The position numbers and the translations under genes are program-made. From positions 434,001 through 498,000 of the forward strand of contig CAWGZV010000002.1 of assembly GCA_963827155.1 (NCBI GenBank): a DNA stretch of 64,000 bases, read 5' to 3'. Shown piece by piece: positions 17,567 through 26,359 of the stretch. The notes beneath the pieces were generated by a model. The model was not told where the DNA came from. It did no database searches and saw nothing but the letters and a program-made list of their open reading frames with translations. Every line of letters starts with the position of its first letter. Position 1 is the first letter of the stretch. The DNA is from UTCFX2 sp963827155. GTDB taxonomy: Bacteria; Chloroflexota; Anaerolineae; Anaerolineales; UBA4823.

Positions 17567-18616
17567 ATGGAAGCTATGGATTCTCAAACCGTTACAACCG
17601 CACCCGAAGCCACCCAGCACTATAAAGTGCCCTTCAGTTTTCGGAGATTTACCCGCACGAACAGCGCTCAGCTTGGAATTTTGGGCGTGTTAGCGGGACT
17701 GTGGTTGATATTTATTATTTTGGCTCCAAACACATTTTTATCTTCACAAATTTATTATGCATTCATGCTGACCATTCCCTTCTTTGCCATGATGGCGATC
17801 CCGCTGACTATCGTCGTGATTGCAGGAGAGATCGATCTCTCATTCCCATCGATCATGGCTATGGGGATGGTGGCGTTCTATTTTACATACAATGGTACCA
17901 GCTTCATCGGCAATCCGACCATACAGGTCTTTCTGGCGATTATCGCCGCCTTAGTGACTGGGACCATTATCGGCTGGATCAATGGTTTTATCATTGTCAA
18001 GTTTGGCATCCCTTCACTCGTTGTGACGATAGGCACGCAGTTCTTCTGGCGGGGGGCGGTGCTAGTGCTACTCTCTGGGGGGAACTTCACCCTGGATTTC
18101 GTCATGAAGACACCCTTTCACCCGCTGCTGGTCGGTAAGATCGGCGGGTATTTACCGATGCAGATGGTCTGGTTGGTGGTCATCACGATCCTTGGTTGGG
18201 TGCTGCTAAACCGGCATAGATTTGGAGCGCACATTTACCTGATTGGGGATAACGTCAACAGCGCCGAATTGATGGGCGTCAATACCGGACGTACTCGCAT
18301 CCAAGCCTTTATGCTGATTGGATTAGTCTCAGCTTTTGCTGGTGTGATAGCCAGCTTCTACGTTGCTTATTTATGGCCCAGCCTGGGAGATGGTTATTTA
18401 TTGAGCACACTCGCCTCGGTTTTCCTGGGCGGTACATCCGTCTTCGGCGGCACTGGCACGATCCTGGGAACCTTTATCGGAGCTTTTATCATTGGTACAA
18501 TCGAAGCGGCGACTGTGGCTATCGGCTTGACAGGATTCTGGACCCAGCTGATCTATGGTCTAATAATCGTGCTCTCGGTAATCATGCACACCTATTTGCG
18601 CAAGCGCGGCGAGTAA
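17567..18616 (+). CDS. Sugar ABC transporter permease (CUT2 / BPD_transp_2 family)
   Basis: Membrane channel of the sugar importer. About nine or ten hydrophobic helices. It includes the family's signature region GEIDLSFPSIMAMGMVAF and the coupling segment NVNSAELMGVNTGRTRI, and ends with FLGGTSVFGGTGTILGTFIG, typical of RbsC-like permeases. The start is probably ATG 17567 (MEAMDSQTV), 13 bp after the ATPase stop; the upstream extension overlaps the ATPase. The frame is intact, which argues that the transporter is still in use despite the shifts in its two neighbours. Confidence 0.9.
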   Translation: MEAMDSQTVTTAPEATQHYKVPFSFRRFTRTNSAQLGILGVLAGLWLIFIILAPNTFLSSQIYYAFMLTIPFFAMMAIPLTIVVIAGEIDLSFPSIMAMGMVAFYFTYNGTSFIGNPTIQVFLAIIAALVTGTIIGWINGFIIVKFGIPSLVVTIGTQFFWRGAVLVLLSGGNFTLDFVMKTPFHPLLVGKIGGYLPMQMVWLVVITILGWVLLNRHRFGAHIYLIGDNVNSAELMGVNTGRTRIQAFMLIGLVSAFAGVIASFYVAYLWPSLGDGYLLSTLASVFLGGTSVFGGTGTILGTFIGAFIIGTIEAATVAIGLTGFWTQLIYGLIIVLSVIMHTYLRKRGE

Positions 18617-18700
18617 TCCCGCCCCAGTCGGATTAATCAAGATGTTATCATCACTGCAAAAGCTGCTTTGCGTGGTTCCAAGTGAATCAACTTCAGCTAT

Positions 18701-19867
18701 ATGGAAAAGAGCGAGATGAAGTCCCGCGATAGGGTGCTGCTATCCCTCAATCATAAAGAACCCGACCGCATCCCTATCGATCTAGGTGCGACAATCGTCA
18801 GCTCGATTGTCAAGCAGACTTACATCGAGCTCAAACAATACCTTGGTATGCCGATCGAGCAGATCAAGATGCTGGATTACGTCCAGCAGCTCCCTTACTT
18901 AACAGAAGATCTGATGGAGCGGTTTGGGGTAGATTTTCGGATGGTGCAGCTTCCTGCAGCAACTGCGCCTGGACTGCATATTTTTGAAGAAGGAGCTTAT
19001 TACGCATTTATTGACCGATGGGGCTCCAAACTCCACATGCCGAAGGACGGCGGCTTATATTTCGATTGGGTTGAATTCCCAATCAAGGAACCCACGCTGG
19101 AAGCGCTGCAGAGCTATCATTGGCCGGAACCGGACCCTATGGCGTACAACTTGAAACTTCAAGCGGAGGCTAAGGCGCTTTATGAGAACACGGACTATGC
19201 GATCGTTGGAAGTGCAGTGATCGGTGGTGGGATATTTGAGCAGCCGGCGCGGACGATGGGATTAGAGAGTTTTCTGATGGCGCTGGTGAAAGAGCCAGAT
19301 TTTGCTGATCGATTGATGGAGAAAATCACAGATATCTATATTGAATCCTGCGCCAATTACCTCGACCTGGTAGGCGAATATATCCAGGTGTTCACATTTT
19401 GGGATGATCTATGCACCCAGGAGGGCTGGATGATCCGCCCTGACATTTATCGAGGAATGATCAAACCCAAGCAGCGGAGACTGGTAGAAGCGATCAAAAA
19501 GAAAACCAACGCCAAGCTTTTTTACCACAGCTGCGGTGCAACTCGCGGATTAATCCCAGACTTGATTGAGATTGGATTTGATATTCTGAACCCGGTCCAG
19601 GTTTCGGCGAAAGGTATGGACACCAAGGCACTTAAGACGGAATTTGGTCGAGATATTGTTTTTTGGGGCGGAGGTGTTGATACCCAAAGAGTACTGCCTT
19701 TTGGTAAACCGCCCGAGGTAGCTGATGAGGTCAGGCGACGAATTGACGATCTAGCTCCGGGCGGCGGTTTTGTTTTTGCCCCTGTGCATAATATTCAAGC
19801 TTACGTTCCGCCTGAGAATGTTATTACTGCATATGACACTGCGCTCGAATTTGGGCGTTACAATTAG
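18701..19867 (+). CDS. UroD-family methyltransferase (MtaA/MtvB type), copy 1
   Basis: A uroporphyrinogen-decarboxylase-fold protein of the kind that moves methyl groups to or from corrinoid proteins. It begins SRDRVLLSLNHKEPDRIPIDLG, typical of this family, and holds FYHSCGATRGLIPDLIEIGFDILNPVQ: the HxC-G pair fits a zinc site as in MtaA. It ends with a GGFVFAPVHNIQAYVPPENV motif. It is not a haem enzyme: the surroundings are a corrinoid protein and sugar genes. A second ATG at 18716 (MKSRDRVL) is an equally likely start. The substrate is unknown. Confidence 0.85.
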   Translation: MEKSEMKSRDRVLLSLNHKEPDRIPIDLGATIVSSIVKQTYIELKQYLGMPIEQIKMLDYVQQLPYLTEDLMERFGVDFRMVQLPAATAPGLHIFEEGAYYAFIDRWGSKLHMPKDGGLYFDWVEFPIKEPTLEALQSYHWPEPDPMAYNLKLQAEAKALYENTDYAIVGSAVIGGGIFEQPARTMGLESFLMALVKEPDFADRLMEKITDIYIESCANYLDLVGEYIQVFTFWDDLCTQEGWMIRPDIYRGMIKPKQRRLVEAIKKKTNAKLFYHSCGATRGLIPDLIEIGFDILNPVQVSAKGMDTKALKTEFGRDIVFWGGGVDTQRVLPFGKPPEVADEVRRRIDDLAPGGGFVFAPVHNIQAYVPPENVITAYDTALEFGRYN

Positions 19868-19886
19868 AATCACAAAATATCACTGG

Positions 19887-20534
19887 ATGACTTTAAACAT
19901 GGAAGCGATCTTGAAATCAATTTATGATGCAGTAATTGAAGGGAATGCGCCGCTTGTCCAGGAAAAGGTCAAGGAGGCATTGGGTGAGGGGATAGATGCA
20001 GGTGTAATCCTCAACCAGGGTATGATCGCAGCGATGGCTGAAGTTGGCAAACGGTTCGAAGATGGGGATTTCTTCGTGCCAGAAATGCTGATTGCAGCGA
20101 GGGCGATGCAATCTGGGCTTGCGATCCTAAAGCCGCAGCTTCAGCTAGCGGACGTAAAAACAGCAGGCAAGGTAGCAATTGGAACCGTTAAAGGCGACTT
20201 ACACGACATCGGTAAAAACCTGGTTGCGATGATGTTGGAAGGAGCAGGATTTGAGATCATTGACTTGGGCACAGACGTCTCACCGGACAAATTTACCGAT
20301 GCCGTTAAGACCCAAGGTGCTAATTTTGTAGCAATGTCTGCTCGATTAACGACAACGATGTCTAACATGAAGAATACAGTAGAGGCGCTCAAGGCAGCAG
20401 GTGTGCGCGATCAGGTAAAGGTGATGATCGGCGGGGCGCCAGTGACGGAAGCCTATGCAAATCAGATCGGAGCGGACGGATACGCTCCAGACGCAAGCCG
20501 AGCTGTTGCCCTGGCAAAATCCCTGTCCGAATGA
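19887..20534 (+). CDS. Corrinoid (B12-binding) methyl-carrier protein
   Basis: Carries a methyl group on cobalamin between methyltransferases. A helical cap domain (about 1-85) is followed by the B12-binding domain. The lower-ligand motif is DLHDIGKN (D-x-H-x-x-G), with GTDVSPDKF, SARLTTTMSNMK and IGGAPVTEAYANQIGADGY. This is the MtaC/MtbC/MtvC type, 215 aa. It lies between two UroD-family genes (20 bp and 15 bp gaps), which matches the methyltransferase-corrinoid protein layout of methanol, methylamine and methoxyaromatic systems. Confidence 0.92.
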   Translation: MTLNMEAILKSIYDAVIEGNAPLVQEKVKEALGEGIDAGVILNQGMIAAMAEVGKRFEDGDFFVPEMLIAARAMQSGLAILKPQLQLADVKTAGKVAIGTVKGDLHDIGKNLVAMMLEGAGFEIIDLGTDVSPDKFTDAVKTQGANFVAMSARLTTTMSNMKNTVEALKAAGVRDQVKVMIGGAPVTEAYANQIGADGYAPDASRAVALAKSLSE

Positions 20535-20549
20535 AGTGATCGAAGGAAA

Positions 20550-21653
20550 ATGAAACATAGAGATCGTGTGCTTACGGCTCTCAACCACGAAGAGCCTGAT
20601 CGCTGCCCGATGCAAATTAGCTTTACACCGGAGTTTGCAAATTGTTTGCACACTGATCTCAATGCCAAAGCTGGGAAGCCACACAATCCACATGGTGGTG
20701 GAAATACTTATGAGCTGGAACGGATGCTTGGCGAGGACATGCTGCTCACTTCAGTGGGGTGGGCAAATTCTTATTACCAGGCAGAGGGAGAATACAGAGA
20801 TGAATGGGGTATCGGCTGGCGTTCAGCCGAGTACCAGACACCGTTTGGGAAGGGATGCTACACTGAAATCAGCAAGAATCCTTTAGCAGAAGATAACGCA
20901 ATTAACGGTTATGTACCCCCCGATCCCAGTAAACCTGAGCTGTACAACGAAGCTGAACGGGTTATCCGAGACTTTAAGGATGAATATTGGATCGTTGGGG
21001 TGACTGTGACCACTATCTTCGAATGCGCCTGGGGGCTACGCGGCTACGAGCGGATGCTGAGCGACCTGGCGCTTCACCCAGACCTGGCAAACGCGATCCT
21101 GGATATCCCATTCTTCTACCACCTGTATGCAGCGAAACGACTGACGCAGATGGGCGTGGACATGATCTGGTTAGGAGACGACGTCGGCGCCCAGAAGTCC
21201 ATGCTTATGTCACCCAAGATGTGGCGAACTTACTTGAAACCTCGGATGGCGAATTTGATCTCAGAAACCAAAGCTATCAACCCAAATATCAAAGTTGCCT
21301 ACCACTCGGATGGGGTCATTTTACCGATCATACCTGAGCTGATCGAGATAGGGATTGACGTACTTAACCCTATCCAACCGGCATGCATGGACCCAGCCGA
21401 GGTGAAGAAACGTTTCGGGAATGAGCTTTGTTTCTGGGGATCGGTCGATGAACAATGGACACTGCCATTTGGGAGACCTGAAGATGTTCGGAATGAAATT
21501 CTTACCCGGCTTCGGACTATCGGCAAAAATGGCGGATTAATTTTGGGACCGACTTACCACGTTCAACTCGATACGCCAATGGAGAATTTTTGGATGATGG
21601 TGGATACCATCACCGAGACCCCGTATGTGTCGCTGAATGGGAACATTGATTGA
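20550..21653 (+). CDS. UroD-family methyltransferase, copy 2
   Basis: A second UroD-fold methyltransferase, beginning HRDRVLTALNHEEPDRCPMQ and ending GGLILGPTYHVQLDTPMENF. In place of the HxCG zinc motif of copy 1 it has AYHSDGVILPIIPELIEIGIDVLNPIQ, so one cysteine is absent. The two copies may therefore act on opposite sides of the corrinoid protein, one on the methylated substrate and one on the final acceptor. The gene has a good GGAAA site and lies 15 bp after the corrinoid gene. The copies are clearly divergent, not a recent duplication. Confidence 0.85.
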   Translation: MKHRDRVLTALNHEEPDRCPMQISFTPEFANCLHTDLNAKAGKPHNPHGGGNTYELERMLGEDMLLTSVGWANSYYQAEGEYRDEWGIGWRSAEYQTPFGKGCYTEISKNPLAEDNAINGYVPPDPSKPELYNEAERVIRDFKDEYWIVGVTVTTIFECAWGLRGYERMLSDLALHPDLANAILDIPFFYHLYAAKRLTQMGVDMIWLGDDVGAQKSMLMSPKMWRTYLKPRMANLISETKAINPNIKVAYHSDGVILPIIPELIEIGIDVLNPIQPACMDPAEVKKRFGNELCFWGSVDEQWTLPFGRPEDVRNEILTRLRTIGKNGGLILGPTYHVQLDTPMENFWMMVDTITETPYVSLNGNID

Positions 21654-21660
21654 GAACTGG

Positions 21661-22704
21661 ATGAAGAGCTCACAGCGAGTGACTATCAAAGATGTTGCCA
21701 GGGGAGCGGGGGTATCGGTTCAGACCGTCTCTCGGGTTATTAATGACCGCCCCGATGTTTCCCCTGAGACCCGCCAGCGCATCCAACAAGTTATTGAAAA
21801 CCTCGGTTATCAACCGAGCGAGCTGGCGCGCAGCCTTATCCAACAGCGAAGCTTTACCCTTGGAGTTGTGATTGCAGGATTGAAATATATCGGCCCTTCT
21901 CGCACTCTGAATGGAATCACGCAACGAGCCGAGGAGCTGGGTTATTCCTTATTATTAAAGGAGTTGCCAAGCTTTACAACCGGCGAGATCCAGCCCCTTA
22001 TACAAGCGCTGATCGCCCGGCATGTCGATGGGATCATCTGGGCAACCTCAGAGGTTGGCGAAAACCAAAGCTGGGTATCAGAAAGTTTGAGAGATTTCAC
22101 TGTGCCGATCGTATTTATCACAGCACACCCAAGGGAAGGGGTGTTCAGTATTGCGTATGATAATCGATACGGTGGGCAGATGGCGACCCGGCATTTGCTC
22201 CTCCAAGGATACCAGCACATAGGCCACATTACCGGTCCGTTGGATTGGTGGGAGGCACGGGAACGCAAGCTGGGGTGGGAACAAGCCCTCCGAGAGGCAG
22301 GGAAGGAACCTTCGGATAATCACTGGCAGGAAGGGAACTGGTCTTCAGCAAGCGGAGAGAGCGCTTTTCTTAAGCTATTGGAGACTTACCCGGGAATGGA
22401 TGCTGTGTTTGTAGGGAACGACCAGATGGCTCTCGGGCTGCTTCAGGCAGCTCGCCGTAAAGGGGTGCAGGTGCCGTACGAACTTGGGTTGATTGGGTTT
22501 GATGGGATCCCAGAAACACGATACTACTGGCCCCCGCTTTCCACAATAATGCAAGACCAGAATTTATTGGGATGCCTGGCGGTGGAAAAAGTTGTGGCAA
22601 TCATTGAATGCTTGCGGCTGGAGGAATTGCCTCCAGAGCCTGCGGCAGACGTGCTCCTCCCTGAGCTGATCATCCGAGAAAGCTCTGGAGAGAATATTGT
22701 TTAA
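21661..22704 (+). CDS. LacI-family transcriptional regulator
   Basis: Probable sugar-responsive repressor of the cluster. It begins with the LacI HTH (VTIKDVARGAGVSVQTVSRVI, hinge YQPSELARSL) and continues with a periplasmic-binding-protein-like effector domain (GVVIAGLKYIGPSRTLNGI, DGIIWATSE, HIGHITGPLDWWEARERKLGW, VFVGNDQMALGLLQ, LGLIGFDGIPETRYYWPPLSTI). I chose ATG 21661 because it gives the standard LacI N-terminus and follows the copy-2 stop by 7 bp; an upstream GTG-type start at 21637 would overlap it. The candidate operator at 15390-15413 may be its target. Confidence 0.93.
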   Translation: MKSSQRVTIKDVARGAGVSVQTVSRVINDRPDVSPETRQRIQQVIENLGYQPSELARSLIQQRSFTLGVVIAGLKYIGPSRTLNGITQRAEELGYSLLLKELPSFTTGEIQPLIQALIARHVDGIIWATSEVGENQSWVSESLRDFTVPIVFITAHPREGVFSIAYDNRYGGQMATRHLLLQGYQHIGHITGPLDWWEARERKLGWEQALREAGKEPSDNHWQEGNWSSASGESAFLKLLETYPGMDAVFVGNDQMALGLLQAARRKGVQVPYELGLIGFDGIPETRYYWPPLSTIMQDQNLLGCLAVEKVVAIIECLRLEELPPEPAADVLLPELIIRESSGENIV

Positions 22705-22790
22705 TTAAGGAAAAATCTGCAGCCATTGGTTTACACAATATTCCAGGCTGCTTGAAAGTTTGATGATTCTTAAAATATAAGGAGATCAAG

Positions 22791-24252
22791 ATGGATACGA
22801 CTTTAAAACAACCAGTGCTCGGGGTTATCGTTGGGAATCGAGGGTTCTTTCCAGGTCACCTTTGTGAGTTTGGTCGCAAGACGATCTTGAAGGTTCTAGA
22901 AAATGAGGGGATCAAAGCGATTGCTTTACCAGAGGATGCCTCGAAATTTGGATCGGTGGAATCATTGGAGGATGCTCAAAAACTGGCAGATCTATTCAAG
23001 GCACACCGCGACGAGATCGACGGAGTGTTGATCACCCTGCCTAATTTCGGAGATGAGAGAGCAATAGCAAACACTCTCCGGTGGTCAACCCTGAATGTCC
23101 CAGTGTTGGTGCATGCTTTCCCGGACGACGCTTCGAAAATGATGATTGCAGATAGACGCGACTCATTCTGTGGAAAAATGTCAGCCTGCAATAATCTGCT
23201 CCAGTACGGGATAAAATTTACGCTTACATCCCTTCATACTATGGATCCGGAAAGTGAAAAATTCCTGGAAGATCTGCGAAAATTTGTGAGCGTCTGCCGG
23301 GTGGTAAAAGGGCTTCGAAATGCACGAATCGGGGCGATTGGAGCGCGCCCAACAAATTTCAACACGGTACGTTTTAGCGAGAAGCTCTTTGAGCGCAGCG
23401 GAATTTCGGTTGAAACGATTGATTTATCCGAAATCTTTGGCAAGGCACAGCGATTGAAAGATGATGATTTCAAGGCTGCTGGCGAAGATGGATGAGATGA
23501 AGGCGTATGTGGCTACCTCGAAAGTACCTAATGGAGCGCTGGTGCGAATGGCGAGGCTCGGGGCTGTGATTGATGCATGGATGGAGGACAAGCGCCTGGT
23601 GGCCAGCGCTCTTCAGTGCTGGACCGCGATGGAGGAATTCTACGGTGTGGTCCCCTGTACTCTGATGAGCATGATGTCTAACAGGCTGATGCCTTCTGCA
23701 TGTGAAACAGACATCAGCGGCGTGGTTGGGATGTATGCGATGGTGCTGGCTTCTGGAAAACCCAGCGCTCTGGTCGATTGGAACAACAATTATGCCGATG
23801 ACCCTGATAAAGGAGTCGTATTCCACTGCTCCAACCTGCCAAAAGACCTTTTTGTCAGCGAAAAAATCTCGAAAGAAGATCTGCCAACCATGGATTACCA
23901 GGAAATCATTGCAGGCACTGTGGGTAAGGAAAACACCTACGGCACGATCGTTGGTAGAGTCAAAGCCTCTCCATTCACTTTCTGCCGAGTTTCAACAGAT
24001 GATTTTAACGGCAAGATTCTTGCGTATCTGGGTGAAGGAGAGCTCACGAATGACCCATTAAAGACCTTTGGAGGTTATGGGGTTGTTAAAATTCCAAATC
24101 TACAAAAATTGCTTGCACACATCTGCGAAAATGGGTTCGAGCATCACGTGGCAATCAGCCCATCGCTTGTGGCGCCAGCTGTAGACGAAGCCCTTTCCAA
24201 GTACATGGGTTGGGAAATCTACCATCATCGAGGACGATTGAGGTCAGGATGA
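22791..24252 (+). CDS. L-fucose/L-arabinose isomerase-family protein, one frameshift
   Basis: Likely interconverts an aldose and a ketose, though this subfamily has not been widely characterised. The N-terminal half (GVIVGNRGFFPGHLCEFGR, DGVLITLPNFGDE, VPVLVHAFPDD) has the substrate-binding Rossmann-like fold of the family. The second half (PCTLMSMMSNRLMPSACETDISG, VDWNNNYADDPDK, VFHCSNLPKDLF) holds the catalytic region with conserved acidic and His residues. A one-base loss near 23472 breaks the frame between DDDFKA and LLAKMDEMKAY; joining gives about 486 aa, normal for the family. It starts after AAGGAGA. A ribulokinase further on suggests a pentose-like substrate. Confidence 0.82.
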
Positions 24253-25340
24253 CTGAATTGGAAGGGAAGCTTAATCGAATACGGGGTCTGTTATCCAAGT
24301 ACAAATTGGATGGTCTTTACCTTAATAAAGTCAGCAGCTTCGCCTGGGCTACCTGCGGCGCAAGCTCATACGTGAACACAGCAGCGTCGGAGGGAGCGGC
24401 GTCATTATTGATCACCATCGATAAACAGTTTCTGATCACTAACAACATCGAATCCACCAGGATTGAGAAAGAAGAGAAGCTCGCATTACAAGGCTGGGAT
24501 CTCGTGGTCGCTCCGTGGTTCGAAGGAGGTGAAGATATCTGGAAGCTGGCGGGGAGTAAAGCTTTAGGCTCGGATGGTGACCTGCCGGGTTTCAAGAACC
24601 TTTCGGACGATGCGGCTCAACTAAGGATGAATCTCACTCCTGAGGAAGGTATGCGTTTCAGAGAATTGGGAAAACTCTGCTCTGAGGCAATGGATGCTGC
24701 CATCCGAAAGGTCAAGCCGGGGATGTCTGAATATCAGATCGCAGCGAATCTTGGATTTGAGGCTCAAAGCCGAGGGGTTCAGGCGATTGTAAATTTGATT
24801 GCAGTTGATGAACGCATATTTATGTATCGACATCCCTTGCCAACCGATAAAATTCTGAACAAATATGCCATGCTTGTGCTGTGCGGCCGAAAATATGGAT
24901 TGGTCTGCTCCATCACCCGATTGGTTCACTTTGGAAGACTTTCGGAAGAACTTCTCGAAAAATCGAAAGCGGTTGCAAAAGTGGACGCAGCGCTGATCGC
25001 AGCCACAAGACCCGAAAAGAACCTCGGTCAAGTATTCTTTGAGATGAAGCAAGCATATGCTAAGGTTGGTTTTCCTGAGGAATGGAGACTTCACCATCAA
25101 GGCGGGCCAGCCGGATATGAACCGCGCGAGAAAGTTGCTACCGCTGACGATGATACCCGGGTGGTGATAGGTCAGGCGTATGCCTGGAATCCTTCGATCA
25201 CTGGAACAAAATCAGAAGACACGATCTTGATTGGGGATTTTACTAATGAGGTCATAACGGTTATTCCTGGATGGCCTACGTTTAGTATCGAATATCAAGG
25301 ATCAACTTTGACTCGACCGGCGATCCTGGAAATTCGATGA
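24249..25340 (+). CDS. M24-peptidase-fold protein without visible metal ligands
   Basis: It has the creatinase/pita-bread fold of Xaa-Pro aminopeptidases: an N-terminal domain (LSKYKLDGLYLNKVSSFAW) and a C-terminal M24-like domain (FRELGKLCSEAMDAAIRKVKPG, SEYQIAANLGFEAQSRG). The usual ligand segment D-x-G...D-x-TR is replaced by LCGRKYGLVCSITRLVHFG, which has no Asp. The His of HHQGGPAGYE remains. It is therefore probably not a standard aminopeptidase. The start overlaps the isomerase stop (ATGA), so it is part of the sugar operon. Its role there is unknown; a sugar- or amide-linked hydrolase is possible. Confidence 0.75.
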   Translation: MTELEGKLNRIRGLLSKYKLDGLYLNKVSSFAWATCGASSYVNTAASEGAASLLITIDKQFLITNNIESTRIEKEEKLALQGWDLVVAPWFEGGEDIWKLAGSKALGSDGDLPGFKNLSDDAAQLRMNLTPEEGMRFRELGKLCSEAMDAAIRKVKPGMSEYQIAANLGFEAQSRGVQAIVNLIAVDERIFMYRHPLPTDKILNKYAMLVLCGRKYGLVCSITRLVHFGRLSEELLEKSKAVAKVDAALIAATRPEKNLGQVFFEMKQAYAKVGFPEEWRLHHQGGPAGYEPREKVATADDDTRVVIGQAYAWNPSITGTKSEDTILIGDFTNEVITVIPGWPTFSIEYQGSTLTRPAILEIR

Positions 25341-26334
25341 AAGCCATTCGCCTGCATGCTCCTGGGGATATCCGCCTGCACGATGAGGAGCAGCCTGTCC
25401 CAAAAGAAGGTGAAGCGCTGCTAAAGGTCGGCGCGGTTGGATTGTGCGGATCCGATATCCACTGGTTTGAGGAATCGGGATTGGAGATGCGCGCCTGGTC
25501 GATCCATTGATTCTTGGACATGAATTTGCCGGCTGGACCGCAGATGACAACTGCCTGGTCGCCGTGGAGCCGGCGATCTCGTGTGGGAAATGCGAATCGT
25601 GCCTGGAAGGTAACCACAACCTCTGCCCAATGGTGGTGTTTGCCGGGCACGGGAAACAAGACGGCGCACTGCGGGAGTACCTCTCATGGCGGCGAGAAAA
25701 CTACTTCGAATTACCTGCCGGTTTTACGGCAGAGGAAGGAGCAATGCTCGAACCGCTCGGAGTGGCAATCTTTTCACTTGATCTTGCTGGATTGAGGCCG
25801 CGGATGGATATCGGAATATTTGGGTGTGGACCGATTGGATTATTGATCCTTCAGCTGTTGAAATATTCTGGGGCGCGCTTCATTCTGGCAACCGACCGAC
25901 TCATACACAGGGTAGAAGCAGCCGAGCGATTTGGGGCTGATCTTCAGGCGCTTGTAGATGACTCGGGTAAACTCCCCCAAGAATTCTTGAAACGACGAGA
26001 AAGAGGATTGGACCTGGTCTTCGAGGTTTCTGGTGATAATAATGCATTAGACAGCGCGATCGAGGCAGTGCGACCGGGAGGCCAGATCATCCTTATCGGC
26101 GTACCCGAAAATGATAGAACAGAATTCAGGGCTTCAACCGCACGAAGAAAAGGTCTGAATATTCAAATAGTGCGGCGAATGAAAAATACCTATCCGAGAG
26201 CGATCCAACTTGTGGCTGATAAAAAGGTTGATGTCAGATCATTGATCAGCCACAGATACTCGCTTGACCAAGCTGCAGAAGCGTTTCGAACTGCGAGCGA
26301 GCGCTCTGGATTGAAAGTGATGATAACGCCATGA
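25337..26334 (+). CDS. Zinc-dependent alcohol/polyol dehydrogenase (MDR family), one frameshift
   Basis: Oxidises or reduces a sugar or polyol with NAD(P). GLCGSDIHWF (first zinc ligand) is followed by a one-base loss in a G run near 25479; restoring a G gives ESGIGDARLVDPLILGHEFAGW with the His-Glu of the catalytic zinc site. Four structural-zinc cysteines appear in CGKCESCLEGNHNLC. The Rossmann motif is GIFGCGPIGLLILQLLK. It starts with an ATGA overlap with the previous gene and has about 332 residues after joining. Sorbitol- or threonine-dehydrogenase-like; the substrate is unknown. Confidence 0.85.
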
Positions 26335-26359
26335 TTTTATCCCTTCATTGGAGGCTTGA

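Noticed and set aside
18701..21653. UroD-family genes as haem-synthesis HemE
   Set aside because: The adjacent corrinoid protein and the HxCG-type motif point to corrinoid methyltransferases; no other haem gene is present.
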